The notes beneath the pieces were generated by a model. The model searched no databases and was not told the origin of the DNA. It saw only the letters and a list, made by a program, of their open reading frames with translations. Position numbers and translations under genes: made by a program. Below are positions 1 to 9,012 of a DNA stretch of 64,000 nt, piece after piece. Position 1 is the stretch's first letter. Each line of letters opens with the position of its first letter. The stretch covers positions 2,786,443 to 2,850,442 of the forward strand of contig NZ_CP036264.1 in assembly GCF_008035925.1 (NCBI RefSeq), read 5' to 3'. The stretch is from Stieleria maiorica (GTDB taxonomy: Bacteria > Planctomycetota > Planctomycetia > Pirellulales > Pirellulaceae).

Positions 1-1246
1 TTTCCCCGAATCGACGCAGGCCCCAGCCGGCGGTCACCATCACTTCACCACGGGGATGCCGCAGCAGATCGACCAACCGGTCCCCGGCCGGTTTGTGGTC
101 CAAGCTGATCAGGACGCGGGCGGCTTGTTCGCAGCCGCGCCAGGCATCTCGGTCGAGCACCCCCGACGCCTGTGCGATCACTTCGTCGCGCAGCTCGGGC
201 GATAGGCCAAGTTCAAACAAGGCGGCGGCGACGTGTCGGCGAAGCCCCGGATTGACGTCGTCCAGCAGCGTCGCCAAGGGGGTGATGCGCGACACCTGTT
301 CGCTGTCGATCAGGGCTTGGGCCACCGTGCGACGGACGTTGACGTCGGGGCTGGGCAGCGCCTGTTCGACGAACTCCAGCACCAGGTTGCCATCGATTTC
401 ATAAAGTCGCCGGAGTGCTTCGGATTGCACGGCGGTGCTGTCGCGGTCCATCATCGACCGCAGCAGATCGATCGCGTCGGGATCCGTATGGCGACTCATC
501 AGAGCGATTGCCATCAAGTCCGCGACCATGTCTCCGTCATCCTTACCGATCAGATCGCCGGCCAGTGGAACGAGCCCCGAGCCGGAGAGCTGGCCGAGTG
601 ACCGCGCCGCGGCCAGCCGGATTCCAGCGGGCTGTGTCGTGTCGCGGACGTAACGAGCGAGCAAGTCCGATCCGTCTTGCAATTGCAGTGCTCCGATCCC
701 CTGAATCGCGTTGACCAGCGATTGCCGTGGAGAGCCGGGATCGCGAAGCCGCTCGAGCCATTGCGGTGACCGTTCCGGCGACTTCCACCGGACGAGTGCC
801 GGTTCGACAAGCGCCGAAATCGCCGGTCCGTGCTGATCGGCCAGTGCGGCCAGCAACGGCGCTTGATCGCGGGCGTCCATTTCGATCAGGGCTCGTACCG
901 CCGCCCGCCGAACCGACAAAGCCAATTCACTTTGACCCGCCAAGTCGACCAACGCTGGCAAGGCGGCATCGATGCCGTCCATCCCGCGGCGGTGGGCGAT
1001 GGCGATCGTGTCGACCGTGACTCGTTGCAGTTGGGCGTTGGGCTTGGCGAGGGCATTGAGCCACAGCGGGATCGCGTCGTTGGAAATGATGAGCTGCGTT
1101 TCCCGAAACGGAAACGTGGGATCGGTCCCCATGACGTCATCAACGTCCAGGATCGACGACGCCGGTTCGGCTGCGCTGGTAGAGCCGGAGAAGACGCCGA
1201 TCAACGCGAAAGCCGCGAGTCCGGCAATCCCCGTGAAACCGGCCAT
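1..1246 (-). CDS. HEAT-repeat secreted protein, 3' end outside window
   Basis: The minus-strand reading frame is open from an ATG at 1246 to the window edge, about 415 codons. It starts with a hydrophobic signal-peptide-like stretch (MAGFTGIAGLAAFALIGVFS) ending in an Ala-rich cleavage region. The rest is alpha-helical repeats with typical HEAT phrases such as LSVRRAAVRALIEMDA, RLAAARSLGQLSG and NVRRTVAQALIDSE, spaced roughly 30-40 residues. HEAT arrays are protein-binding scaffolds, so a periplasmic adaptor role is likely. The start codon shares one base with the stop of the permease gene (TAATG), so it is the last gene seen of a four-gene ABC exporter operon. The C-terminus is not visible and no enzymatic domain was seen. 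Confidence 0.85.
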   Translation of the reverse strand, partial: MAGFTGIAGLAAFALIGVFSGSTSAAEPASSILDVDDVMGTDPTFPFRETQLIISNDAIPLWLNALAKPNAQLQRVTVDTIAIAHRRGMDGIDAALPALVDLAGQSELALSVRRAAVRALIEMDARDQAPLLAALADQHGPAISALVEPALVRWKSPERSPQWLERLRDPGSPRQSLVNAIQGIGALQLQDGSDLLARYVRDTTQPAGIRLAAARSLGQLSGSGLVPLAGDLIGKDDGDMVADLMAIALMSRHTDPDAIDLLRSMMDRDSTAVQSEALRRLYEIDGNLVLEFVEQALPSPDVNVRRTVAQALIDSEQVSRITPLATLLDDVNPGLRRHVAAALFELGLSPELRDEVIAQASGVLDRDAWRGCEQAARVLISLDHKPAGDRLVDLLRHPRGEVMVTAGWGLRRFGE

Positions 1247-2910
1247 TAGACGGGACGAGTGAGACGCCATACTTGTAAACCAAAGACCAAGAACATGAAG
1301 GCCGAAAAGCCGCCGGCGACGTACCAGGCGTCAGGCAACAAATCGTAGTTTTCAAACCCGGGCGTTTCGATCACGCTGAGTGCCGCGCCGACCGGATTGA
1401 TCAACAACACACGCTGCACCAATTCGAACCCGAACGGGGCTCCGCGCCCTAACCAAACCAGTAGCGGGATCAAGAAAAGTGTCATCACGACAACATACGT
1501 GACCGTCGTCGCGACCGCGGTGTAACGAAACAGACTGCCGATGGCCGCGCTGACCGCCAGTGTGTAAACCACGGTCCACGCCAAACAGACCAAAACCAAA
1601 TTGACCTGGTACCACATTTGAGGCTGGATGTAGATCATCACCAGATAGCCCGGCAGCGTGGCCATCAACACCAACAGCAGGGTCCATAGCACGCTTAAGA
1701 GTTTGCCACGCACAATTTTCAGCGACGACAACGGAGTCAGACGTAGCAGTTCCCAACCGCCGCCGTCTCGTTCGCCGCTGATCAACCCCGAGGTCAAACT
1801 GGGGGTCATCACGACGATCAGCACGACTTGCAAGATCACCATCAACCCGCCGATGGTTTCCGTGCCCCACGAGGTGACGCTGGTGGCGGCGGCAAAGGTC
1901 AACACCATCGAAACCACGGCGCAGACGGCGACCAGGCGAAACAGCCATTGCGAACGGCCGAAACGACGACATCGAAACTCCTTGACCATCACCGGGTTCA
2001 GGTACCAGGGGATGCCGGGTTTGCGGCGCTGCGGGTCGACGATGAACAAGAATCGCCGCAGCAGCCGCGCCGTCAGTCCACGGTCGTCGGTGATCACGCC
2101 CTTGGCCCGCGATTGGTCAAAGATCCGGTAATTCAATCTGCCGATCGTGATGCCGGCGAACACCAAACTGCTGACCAGTGTGATGATGATGAATTGCAAG
2201 TTGCCCGGCGATTCAATCAGCCCCCGAGACCCCAGTCCGCCCTGTCCCATGATCTGCATCACGACCGGAACGGGCGACAGGTAACGCGCCCACTGGGCGA
2301 TGGTTCCCATCACGCCGGACCCGCCGGGAAAAAACGCGTCGGGAACCAGTGTCAATAAGAACAGGGCAAAAATCACCGTGTAGGTCAACCGCACCCCCGC
2401 GTCGGCCGATTGGACATAGCTGCTGATCAGCATTCCCAACGTGGCATACTGAAAAACCAGCAACAGCAGCACGAAATAGAACAGCCCCAGACCGTCGCGC
2501 AGGTCGATCCCTCCCATCGCATAACAGGCCGCCGCCCCCGGCAAACTGGCCAGCAAGACCAGCATGGCAAACAGCAGGACGCCGGCGAGTTTTCCCAGGT
2601 AGATCGACAGCGGGCTGAGCGGCGAATTGAGCAGCAACGACAGCGTGCCGGCGTTCTTTTCGTTGACGATCGATGTGGCGGGAAACGCCGGCACCAAAAA
2701 CACGACGCCGGCCAGCAAGCCATAGCCGAACACGCGAAACACCTGGATCGACTGGACGCCGTTCAGATCGACCGTCGCATCGGTGGGCCAACGCATCAGC
2801 ACCGCGACCGAAAAGGTGATCGTCAATGCCAACAGCGTCCCGAAGGCTTTGGGCGAGCGGACAATGCCGAAAAACTCTCGCTGCACGACCGGGTTGAATG
2901 CTGAACTCAT
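1246..2910 (-). CDS. ABC-2 type transporter permease, internally duplicated
   Basis: A 554-residue polytopic membrane protein. It reads as two ABC-2 permease halves in tandem: residues 1-260 open with FNPVVQREFFGIVRSP and residues 300-554 with LNPVMVKEFRCRRFG. Each half then carries a matching cytoplasmic elbow segment (NEKNAGTLSLLLNSPLSPL near residue 83; GERDGGGWELLRLTPLSSL near 379). I count about six hydrophobic spans per half. Family knowledge: ABC-2 permeases normally dimerise, so a fused pair could form the whole membrane channel with the ATPase encoded immediately upstream. The start ATG overlaps the ATPase stop as ATGA. The substrate cannot be inferred. Confidence 0.85.
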   Translation of the reverse strand: MSSAFNPVVQREFFGIVRSPKAFGTLLALTITFSVAVLMRWPTDATVDLNGVQSIQVFRVFGYGLLAGVVFLVPAFPATSIVNEKNAGTLSLLLNSPLSPLSIYLGKLAGVLLFAMLVLLASLPGAAACYAMGGIDLRDGLGLFYFVLLLLVFQYATLGMLISSYVQSADAGVRLTYTVIFALFLLTLVPDAFFPGGSGVMGTIAQWARYLSPVPVVMQIMGQGGLGSRGLIESPGNLQFIIITLVSSLVFAGITIGRLNYRIFDQSRAKGVITDDRGLTARLLRRFLFIVDPQRRKPGIPWYLNPVMVKEFRCRRFGRSQWLFRLVAVCAVVSMVLTFAAATSVTSWGTETIGGLMVILQVVLIVVMTPSLTSGLISGERDGGGWELLRLTPLSSLKIVRGKLLSVLWTLLLVLMATLPGYLVMIYIQPQMWYQVNLVLVCLAWTVVYTLAVSAAIGSLFRYTAVATTVTYVVVMTLFLIPLLVWLGRGAPFGFELVQRVLLINPVGAALSVIETPGFENYDLLPDAWYVAGGFSAFMFLVFGLQVWRLTRPV

Positions 2911-3935
2911 GATGCCGCCTGTTCTGATGCCGCCTGCCCCGATGCCACTTGTTTCTCCGCTGCGTCATCGTCGTGGCTTTGGCCGGCGACCGACAGGAAT
3001 GCGTCCTCCAAGTCCGTGGGGACTTCGCGGAATTGGGCGATCGCTTCGCCCGAACCGACCAGGTGGGTCAACAGCGGAGTGATTTCGCGGTCATTCAATT
3101 CCGTCGTGAATCGAACCATCGATTCGGTTTTTGCCCCGGTGACTTCGGACGGGTGGTCCATTTCACGCGACCAGTTTTCCACCAAGCCCACCACGCGGTC
3201 GACTTGATCGTGATCGACCAACTGGATTTCGAAGGTGCGTCGCTGTTGAATGTCCCGCATGATCTCGTCCAGCGTCCCGAAGGCCCGCAGGCGTCCCTTG
3301 GTGATCATCGCAACGATGTCGCACACCCGCGCAAGCTCCGGTAAGATGTGACTGGTGACGATCAAGGTCTTGCCCATCTCTGCCAGTCGCAACAGCATCG
3401 ACCGCATGTCAATCCGTGCTTGCGGATCCAGCCCGTTGGCCGGTTCGTCCAAGATCATCACTTGCGGGTCGTGCATCAGCGTTCGGGCGATCGCGACGCG
3501 CTGTTGCATCCCACGACTGAGCGCGTCAACAAACAAGTCCTTCATGTACGTCGCACCGGCGATCTCTAACACTTCGTCGATCCGCACGATGCGTTGCCGA
3601 CGTCCGATCCCGTAAGCGGCGCCGAAGAAATCCAGGTATTCCCCGACGCGCATATTGTTGTATTTTCCGAAATCGTCGGGCATGTATCCGACCAAACGCT
3701 TGATCTTGCGTGATTCGGTCAAACAGTCCGCTCCCGCGATTCGGGCCGAGCCGCTGGTCGGTTTCAGCAACCCGACCAGGATTCGGATCGTTGTCGTTTT
3801 GCCGGCACCGTTGGGGCCGATGAAGCCCAGGATCTGGCCGCTGTGGACCGAGATGGAGAGCGAGTCCAGGGCGGTGAATTCATCGTACCGCTTGGTCAGA
3901 TTGACGGTTTCAATGATGGGGGATGGATCGGTCAC
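2907..3935 (-). CDS. ABC transporter ATP-binding protein (ABC-2 exporter)
   Basis: A 342-residue ATPase. I chose the GTG at 3935 because it overlaps the upstream stop as GTGA and puts the start just before the conserved beginning (PIIETVNLTKRY). Walker A is GPNGAGKT at residues 40-47; the signature is a variant LSRGM rather than LSGGQ; Walker B is VMILDEP; the H-loop histidine is in VTSHIL. Some 90 extra C-terminal residues follow the nucleotide-binding domain, as in many export and gliding-type ATPases. A frame extension to 4028 is possible but would lie inside the upstream gene. It works with the fused permease encoded next. Confidence 0.9.
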   Translation of the reverse strand: MTDPSPIIETVNLTKRYDEFTALDSLSISVHSGQILGFIGPNGAGKTTTIRILVGLLKPTSGSARIAGADCLTESRKIKRLVGYMPDDFGKYNNMRVGEYLDFFGAAYGIGRRQRIVRIDEVLEIAGATYMKDLFVDALSRGMQQRVAIARTLMHDPQVMILDEPANGLDPQARIDMRSMLLRLAEMGKTLIVTSHILPELARVCDIVAMITKGRLRAFGTLDEIMRDIQQRRTFEIQLVDHDQVDRVVGLVENWSREMDHPSEVTGAKTESMVRFTTELNDREITPLLTHLVGSGEAIAQFREVPTDLEDAFLSVAGQSHDDDAAEKQVASGQAASEQAAS

Positions 3936-6661
3936 TGGGAGCCTGTTTCGGATTCTTCGACAAGGGAGGGAAGGTCGTCGGGACGGATCGTTGCGACGGC
4001 ATCCAGATGAACGTAGTCGATTTGCCACGTGGTGTTGTCGACGAAGCGTTCAGCCGGATCGATTGCAGGCGGTTGCCCTGGCTGGGATTGGTCGGATTCG
4101 GTTTGATCTGCCTGCGGTCGGACGGTCTGCTGCCGCTGCTGCGCTTCGGAGGACTCGGTGACGCCCACTGCCAGCCACAACCCGCCGTCGTCCTGCAGAC
4201 GCAATGCATCCCGCCGATCGATCGTGAAATCGATCACGCCCGTCGCATTCTCCCGGCGGAAGACGCTCGTGGGTTGTCCTTCGATCAGAGCTTTCGCAAA
4301 CAGCGTTCGCGATGGGGCGTTCACCTTCATCGTGACATGGACGCGATCGAGTGACATGGCCGCGACGGCAGCGGGAAAGCGAAACAACAGTTGTGCTTCG
4401 GCGGCTTTCGTCATCTCCGGCAACCACTTTCCTGTTCGCGGATTGAACAGCGTTGTTCGACCCTGCGCCCCATAAAAGGTGTCGGTTTGAATGAAGGTCG
4501 ACGGAATCTGAAACTGCTTCCCCGATTCCGGCCGATCGACTTGGATGGGGATGGAAACCAGTGCCGCCCCGCTTTGATCAAAGCCACGGTCGAATTGAAC
4601 GCCGACATTGATCGGGTCCGTCCAAAGTAACAGCGACGGCCCATCGCCGAGTGAATTGCGTGGGGAATCGTCTTGGACCGAATCGAACAGGCCGCGTAAA
4701 AACGCTTGACGCGTGCGTTGTTGGTCCGTCAGCAGTGAACCGGGGATGAATTGACCGGGCGAAAGTCGATCCGACGTACTCGCGGTGATTTCGCCCGGAA
4801 CGGACGCCGATTCGATTCTGACCGCCGTCATCGGTGCGGGCGACGCGACGACCAGCGCGTCACCACAGGTGCTGGGATCCAACCCGTGGAGTGTCCCGCG
4901 AAACCCATCGGCATCGAAGGTTCCGCGAACGTAGATCGGTTGCTCCAGGGGGAGGATTGAATCGGATGCCAGGTGTCGGACGACACCGGGCGGTTGCGGC
5001 GGGCCGATCCAGCGGCTTGTGCCGTCGTCTTCCAAGCTGATCCGGCGTGTTTCGCTGGTTGCCGTGTCTTCCAACGGCATCGTCATCACCTGGTCACTGG
5101 AAATCAGTCCCAGGTCGCCGGATTGTTGCGTGTAAACGGCACGGATCGTCGCCACATCGGCTTCATCGGTCGCCGTTCGAACCTGCACGACTTGACTGGT
5201 GGCGACCGTCGACGGGATCGCGGTGGTGTGATACGAACCGATCGACAACATGATCACGGTCGTCAGGGTTGCCGAGACGGGAACCAGGAACGCCATCCGT
5301 TCCAGTCGACGTTGTCGCGTCCACCAGACGCCGCCGACCAGAATGACCAGGGCGTTCAGACCGAGCACCAGAGCGGCCAGGGAGCGGCTGGGGATTCGAT
5401 AGCCGATTTGGTCATCCACGATGGGCTGCATCGCGCCGACGAAATCCTGAGGCGGATTTCGGGGTTCGAAGAACCTGCGCGACAGCTGCGACAGGGCGAC
5501 CGTGACACGTTGATCGGGGTGCACCCATCCGCCGCCGCCCAACGTCGTGAATAGAACCTCCCCATCGCCGACACGTTTCCAAAACGCCACCGGCCAGCCG
5601 TCGATGTGACAGACCACATCGTCCGACGGGGTCAACACCCGCAACATCTGCACGGGCATCTCCGACGTCCAGGTTTCCGTCGTTCCGGCCGAACCGCCGA
5701 TCGGGTCATGCGTGTGCAGGTCGAACGCGTTCAATTCGACCCGATCGATCACGCTATGGTCCGAGTCATCGCCGAGTAGGTCATCGACCAGCGACCGGCT
5801 CGTCAAATCCAACATGATCCACGCCCGTCCGCCGCGTCGGATCCAGTGTCGGACCGCGCGAATCCCTTCCGAATCGGACTGCAATTGATCGCCGGCGATC
5901 ACCACCTGATCCAGTTCCGCCAGCGCCCCGTGGGTGGGCGGCAAAAAATTGGACAGGAAACTGACGATCGGCAGCTCGCGCGGATCCGTCATCACCGAGT
6001 CTCGCCCCGCGTTCAGGATTCGGTTCAATCTGGCGCGCCGGGTATCGCCATCGGCGGTGTCGACCAAGCCCGGCGGGTCTGCGAAAAAACCGGTGTTGAT
6101 TTCGTCGTCCACTAACATCAGCGACCGCTTGGACACGGGCATTTGATTGATGTTCTCGGTGAAGGACTCCCCGTCGCCCGTTTTCGTCACACGAATCATC
6201 GAAAGATCGACACGGTTTTCGTCGATCTGTGCTTTCGGTGGAATCGCGATCGGCAGCCAGGACTGGCGTTTGCTGTGGGCAGGGATCCAAACTCGCGTTG
6301 AAAATTGCAGATTCGGATCGTCACCGACAAAGACCGAAACGACTTCTTCGGCATCCTGGTCGGTGTGGTTGACACCCACAACGGCCAACGAGGCCCAGCC
6401 GCCGCTGGCGAATCGCTGGACGCCGGCCGGCATGACGGTAACGGCAATTCCCGCCGGATCGCTTGCCTGGTCAGCCGTCGCATTTACGCCAGCTTGATCC
6501 TGAGCGTTGACGGTTGCCGAATGTGCCAATGGCAAGACGATCGCGCAGCTTATCGCAACAACGCAGACCAGGGGGCTGAAGGCCGCCACGGCTGTGGATC
6601 GGGCCGGGATGCTGAATCCGCCCGTGCTGAAGTTCCATGGGATCATCGTCGTTGGGATCAT
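3932..6661 (-). CDS. large membrane-anchored periplasmic protein of ABC exporter operon
   Basis: A 909-residue protein that I do not recognise as a named family. Residues 20-50 form a signal peptide or N-terminal membrane segment. Residues 60-420 look like an extracytoplasmic region with a Rossmann/gatase-like part near 180-300 (RSLMLVDDE, DQVVIAGDQLQSD, HWIRRGGRAWIMLDL). Two membrane spans lie at about 427-446 and 456-475, and residues 480-909 form a beta-rich C-terminal part. The layout recalls the large accessory proteins encoded beside ABC-2 ATPase/permease pairs, such as GldG-type proteins, but this is analogy rather than clear homology. It is the first gene of the four-gene operon and its stop overlaps the ATPase start. 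Confidence 0.7.
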   Translation of the reverse strand: MIPTTMIPWNFSTGGFSIPARSTAVAAFSPLVCVVAISCAIVLPLAHSATVNAQDQAGVNATADQASDPAGIAVTVMPAGVQRFASGGWASLAVVGVNHTDQDAEEVVSVFVGDDPNLQFSTRVWIPAHSKRQSWLPIAIPPKAQIDENRVDLSMIRVTKTGDGESFTENINQMPVSKRSLMLVDDEINTGFFADPPGLVDTADGDTRRARLNRILNAGRDSVMTDPRELPIVSFLSNFLPPTHGALAELDQVVIAGDQLQSDSEGIRAVRHWIRRGGRAWIMLDLTSRSLVDDLLGDDSDHSVIDRVELNAFDLHTHDPIGGSAGTTETWTSEMPVQMLRVLTPSDDVVCHIDGWPVAFWKRVGDGEVLFTTLGGGGWVHPDQRVTVALSQLSRRFFEPRNPPQDFVGAMQPIVDDQIGYRIPSRSLAALVLGLNALVILVGGVWWTRQRRLERMAFLVPVSATLTTVIMLSIGSYHTTAIPSTVATSQVVQVRTATDEADVATIRAVYTQQSGDLGLISSDQVMTMPLEDTATSETRRISLEDDGTSRWIGPPQPPGVVRHLASDSILPLEQPIYVRGTFDADGFRGTLHGLDPSTCGDALVVASPAPMTAVRIESASVPGEITASTSDRLSPGQFIPGSLLTDQQRTRQAFLRGLFDSVQDDSPRNSLGDGPSLLLWTDPINVGVQFDRGFDQSGAALVSIPIQVDRPESGKQFQIPSTFIQTDTFYGAQGRTTLFNPRTGKWLPEMTKAAEAQLLFRFPAAVAAMSLDRVHVTMKVNAPSRTLFAKALIEGQPTSVFRRENATGVIDFTIDRRDALRLQDDGGLWLAVGVTESSEAQQRQQTVRPQADQTESDQSQPGQPPAIDPAERFVDNTTWQIDYVHLDAVATIRPDDLPSLVEESETGSQ

Positions 6662-6852
6662 CCGCTACCGCTCAATCTCCGAGGTGTGTTTCGCGTCACG
6701 CCAATCGTAACGACTTCGCAAAGCCTCGACGAGCCAGCAGCACCATTCCGGTCAGATTCTCGCGTTACAATGTCGGCCTGCAGATCGTTTCCGCGTTCTC
6801 GGCGGAAGTTTTCGATGCAGCATCCACAGCCCAAACTTTCCGAGGCGACGAC

Positions 6853-7173
6853 GTGAACGGTGACTCGAATCCATATCAACCGGTTGAAAACGTGGATGGC
6901 GCTGCCGGTCAAACGCCAGATCAAACGAAGCAAAGCGGCGCGGACAAGGTGCCGTTTTCTGCTCACTTGTTGTGTGGATGGCCGTTCCTGATGGTCGCGT
7001 TTGGCGGCGCGATCGGCGGCGGGCTCGGCGGAGGCGCCTATGGCATCAACATGGCGATTTACAAGTCCAATCTGCCCATTGCGGCAAAGGTCGCGCTCAA
7101 CGTGTTGACCGGTATTGCTGCGTTTGCGATCTGGTTCGCCATCGTGCTGGCGATCCATGCGGCGAAGAGTTGA
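6853..7173 (+). CDS. small two-span membrane protein with NPYQP N-terminus
   Basis: A 106-residue protein read from a GTG at 6853. The frame extends upstream, but only the part from VNGDSNPYQPVENV looks protein-like. A hydrophilic N-terminal tail of about 35 residues is followed by two hydrophobic segments, the first very glycine-rich (GGAIGGGLGGGAYG), the second LNVLTGIAAFAIWFAIVLAI. Small membrane proteins with an N-terminal NPYxxP box are common in planctomycetes; their function is unknown to me. It is divergent from the ABC operon, with about 190 bases between the two starts, and lies 75 bases before the DUF1549 gene. Confidence 0.6.
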   Translation: MNGDSNPYQPVENVDGAAGQTPDQTKQSGADKVPFSAHLLCGWPFLMVAFGGAIGGGLGGGAYGINMAIYKSNLPIAAKVALNVLTGIAAFAIWFAIVLAIHAAKS

Positions 7174-7248
7174 TGTGAATTCGGGGCCGGAGGGCGATAG
7201 CCGATTTTTTCGCTCCTCAATCGCGGGCGTGGTATAACTCAGGATGCC

Positions 7249-8793
7249 ATGATGAAACGTCTGCTTTTCGTTCACACCGCTCTCGCGGTCCTTTGCTTAT
7301 TCGCCGACGTCGCCCGATGCGATCAGGTGACGGGGGATCGCTTCGTGGATCCGTCTGCGGCTATCGATCGCTACCTGGCCGAATCCTGGCGGCAGGCATC
7401 GATTGAACCGAGTGCACGGAGCGGCGATGCCGAGTTTTGCCGGCGAGTTTGGCTGGATCTTGCCGGCGTCGCGCCTCCGGTGTGGCGGCTGCGAACGTTC
7501 CTGGCCGACCCCGCACCGGATAAACGAGATCGGCTGATCGATTCCTTGCTGGAATCCACTCGATTCGCCAATCACATGGCCGATCGCTGGAACGCGTTTC
7601 TGTTGCCGGCTGAGACCGCCGAACAGAATCGACAAAACGCAGCGGAGTTGCAGACGTGGTTGCGGCAGCAATTCCTCAAGAACACGCCCTACGATCATCT
7701 CGTTGGAAGATTTCTGACAGCGGGGGGGAAAAGTGACCGCGGGCCGGCGATCTTTTACACCTCGCGAAATCTGGAACCGGTCAAGCTGGCCGCGGCGACG
7801 TCCCGATTGTTTTTGGGGGTCCAATTGGAATGCGCCCAGTGCCACGACCATCCTTATGCGCGTTGGACGCAAGATGATTTTTGGTCCTTCGCCGCGTTCT
7901 TCGCACAACTTCGCTTGAGCGATTCGGACATGCGCGGCGGCGGCCAAGCGATCGAAGACCGATCCGGTACAGAAGTCCTATTTCCCGAATCGGATCGCGT
8001 GATGTCGCCGCGTTATCCCGGCGCGTCGTCACCACCCGAAGCCGACCCGACCGACTTTCGACGCCGGCAACTGACGATTTGGTTGGCCTCACGCAACAAC
8101 CCGTACTTCGCACGCGCGGCTGCCAACCGGGTTTGGGCGCACCTGTTCGGACGTGGGATTGTCGATCCGGTCGACGCCATGGATTCCAGCCACCCGCCCA
8201 GCCATCCCGAGTTGTTGCAGTTCCTGGCCGACTACCTGGTCGAACAACGCTTCGATCTGCGGGCTCTGTATCGTGTGGTTGCAAACAGCGACGCCTATCA
8301 ACGCAGCAGCGAGACCCGCGACGCCACGCGGCCGCCGGCGGATTCCTTTGCCGCGATGAACATCAAAACGCTTTCGGCGTCACAGTATTTCGACAGCCTT
8401 CGGCAAAACGTGTTGATGGGAGGACAGAACGCAGGCGGAACCCAAATGGCTCGGACTGAATTTCTCAGACGGATGGATGCAGCGGATGCCGATTCGACCG
8501 ATTTTCCACACGGCGTCGTGCAGGTGCTCGGCATGATGAACGGACCGGAGATGTTGGCGGCGACGGCGGAGCAGCAGAGCGGGCTGATCGCGTCGATGGA
8601 CGCGCCGTTTTTCGACGATGCCGATCGGATCGAAATGCTGTTTTTGGCTTGTCTGTCAAGACCGCCGACCGACGACGAACGTCATCAATTTTTGGCTTAT
8701 TTGAATGAAGAGACGCAGCAATCCGCCGCGTCACGGTTGAGTGATCTGACGTGGATTTTGCTCAATACCGCGGAGTGTTTTGTTTGTCCGTGA
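7249..8793 (+). CDS. DUF1549/DUF1553 domain secreted protein
   Basis: A 514-residue protein with an N-terminal signal peptide (MMKRLLFVHTALAVLCLFAD). DUF1549 follows at about residues 35-230 and includes the family motif CAQCHDHPYARWTQ, a CxxCH heme-c-like site. DUF1553 occupies about 280-500 and begins at LTIWLASRNNPYFARAAANRVW. It lacks the separate N-terminal cytochrome domain seen in the longer paralogue at 16241-18553. These proteins are planctomycete-typical and nearly always paired with a DUF1501 gene, as here (next gene, same strand). The biochemical role is unknown. Confidence 0.88.
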   Translation: MMKRLLFVHTALAVLCLFADVARCDQVTGDRFVDPSAAIDRYLAESWRQASIEPSARSGDAEFCRRVWLDLAGVAPPVWRLRTFLADPAPDKRDRLIDSLLESTRFANHMADRWNAFLLPAETAEQNRQNAAELQTWLRQQFLKNTPYDHLVGRFLTAGGKSDRGPAIFYTSRNLEPVKLAAATSRLFLGVQLECAQCHDHPYARWTQDDFWSFAAFFAQLRLSDSDMRGGGQAIEDRSGTEVLFPESDRVMSPRYPGASSPPEADPTDFRRRQLTIWLASRNNPYFARAAANRVWAHLFGRGIVDPVDAMDSSHPPSHPELLQFLADYLVEQRFDLRALYRVVANSDAYQRSSETRDATRPPADSFAAMNIKTLSASQYFDSLRQNVLMGGQNAGGTQMARTEFLRRMDAADADSTDFPHGVVQVLGMMNGPEMLAATAEQQSGLIASMDAPFFDDADRIEMLFLACLSRPPTDDERHQFLAYLNEETQQSAASRLSDLTWILLNTAECFVCP

Positions 8794-8802
8794 GAGGTGG
8801 GT

Positions 8803-8884
8803 GACGACTTGTTCCCAGGCTCCGCCTGGGGACACACTGAAGAGGCGACGACTTGTTCCCAGGCTCTGCCTGGGGACACACTGA
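8803..8884. repeat. two direct copies of a 38-bp palindromic repeat
   Basis: Copies at 8803-8840 and 8847-8884 differ at one base. Each contains a hairpin built on CCAGGC-TCCG-CCTGG. Two more palindromes follow, GGAGGCTCCGCCTCC near 8889 and CTCCCGGGCGGAGCCCGGGA near 8942. They sit between the DUF1549 and DUF1501 genes. A related hairpin occurs at 63910-63935. Confidence 0.85.
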
Positions 8885-9012
8885 ACCGGAGGCTCCGCCT
8901 CCCGTTAACCCGACACGGGGGCGGAGCCACCGATGTATCCCGCTCCCGGGCGGAGCCCGGGAATGAGAGCGAAGACGAGGCTGGAAGCCGATCCCACAAC
9001 AAAGGTGAATCC

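Noticed and set aside
8797-9012. N-terminal extension of the DUF1501 protein
   Set aside because: It translates the 38-bp palindromic repeats; the Tat-like signal begins at ATG 9013.
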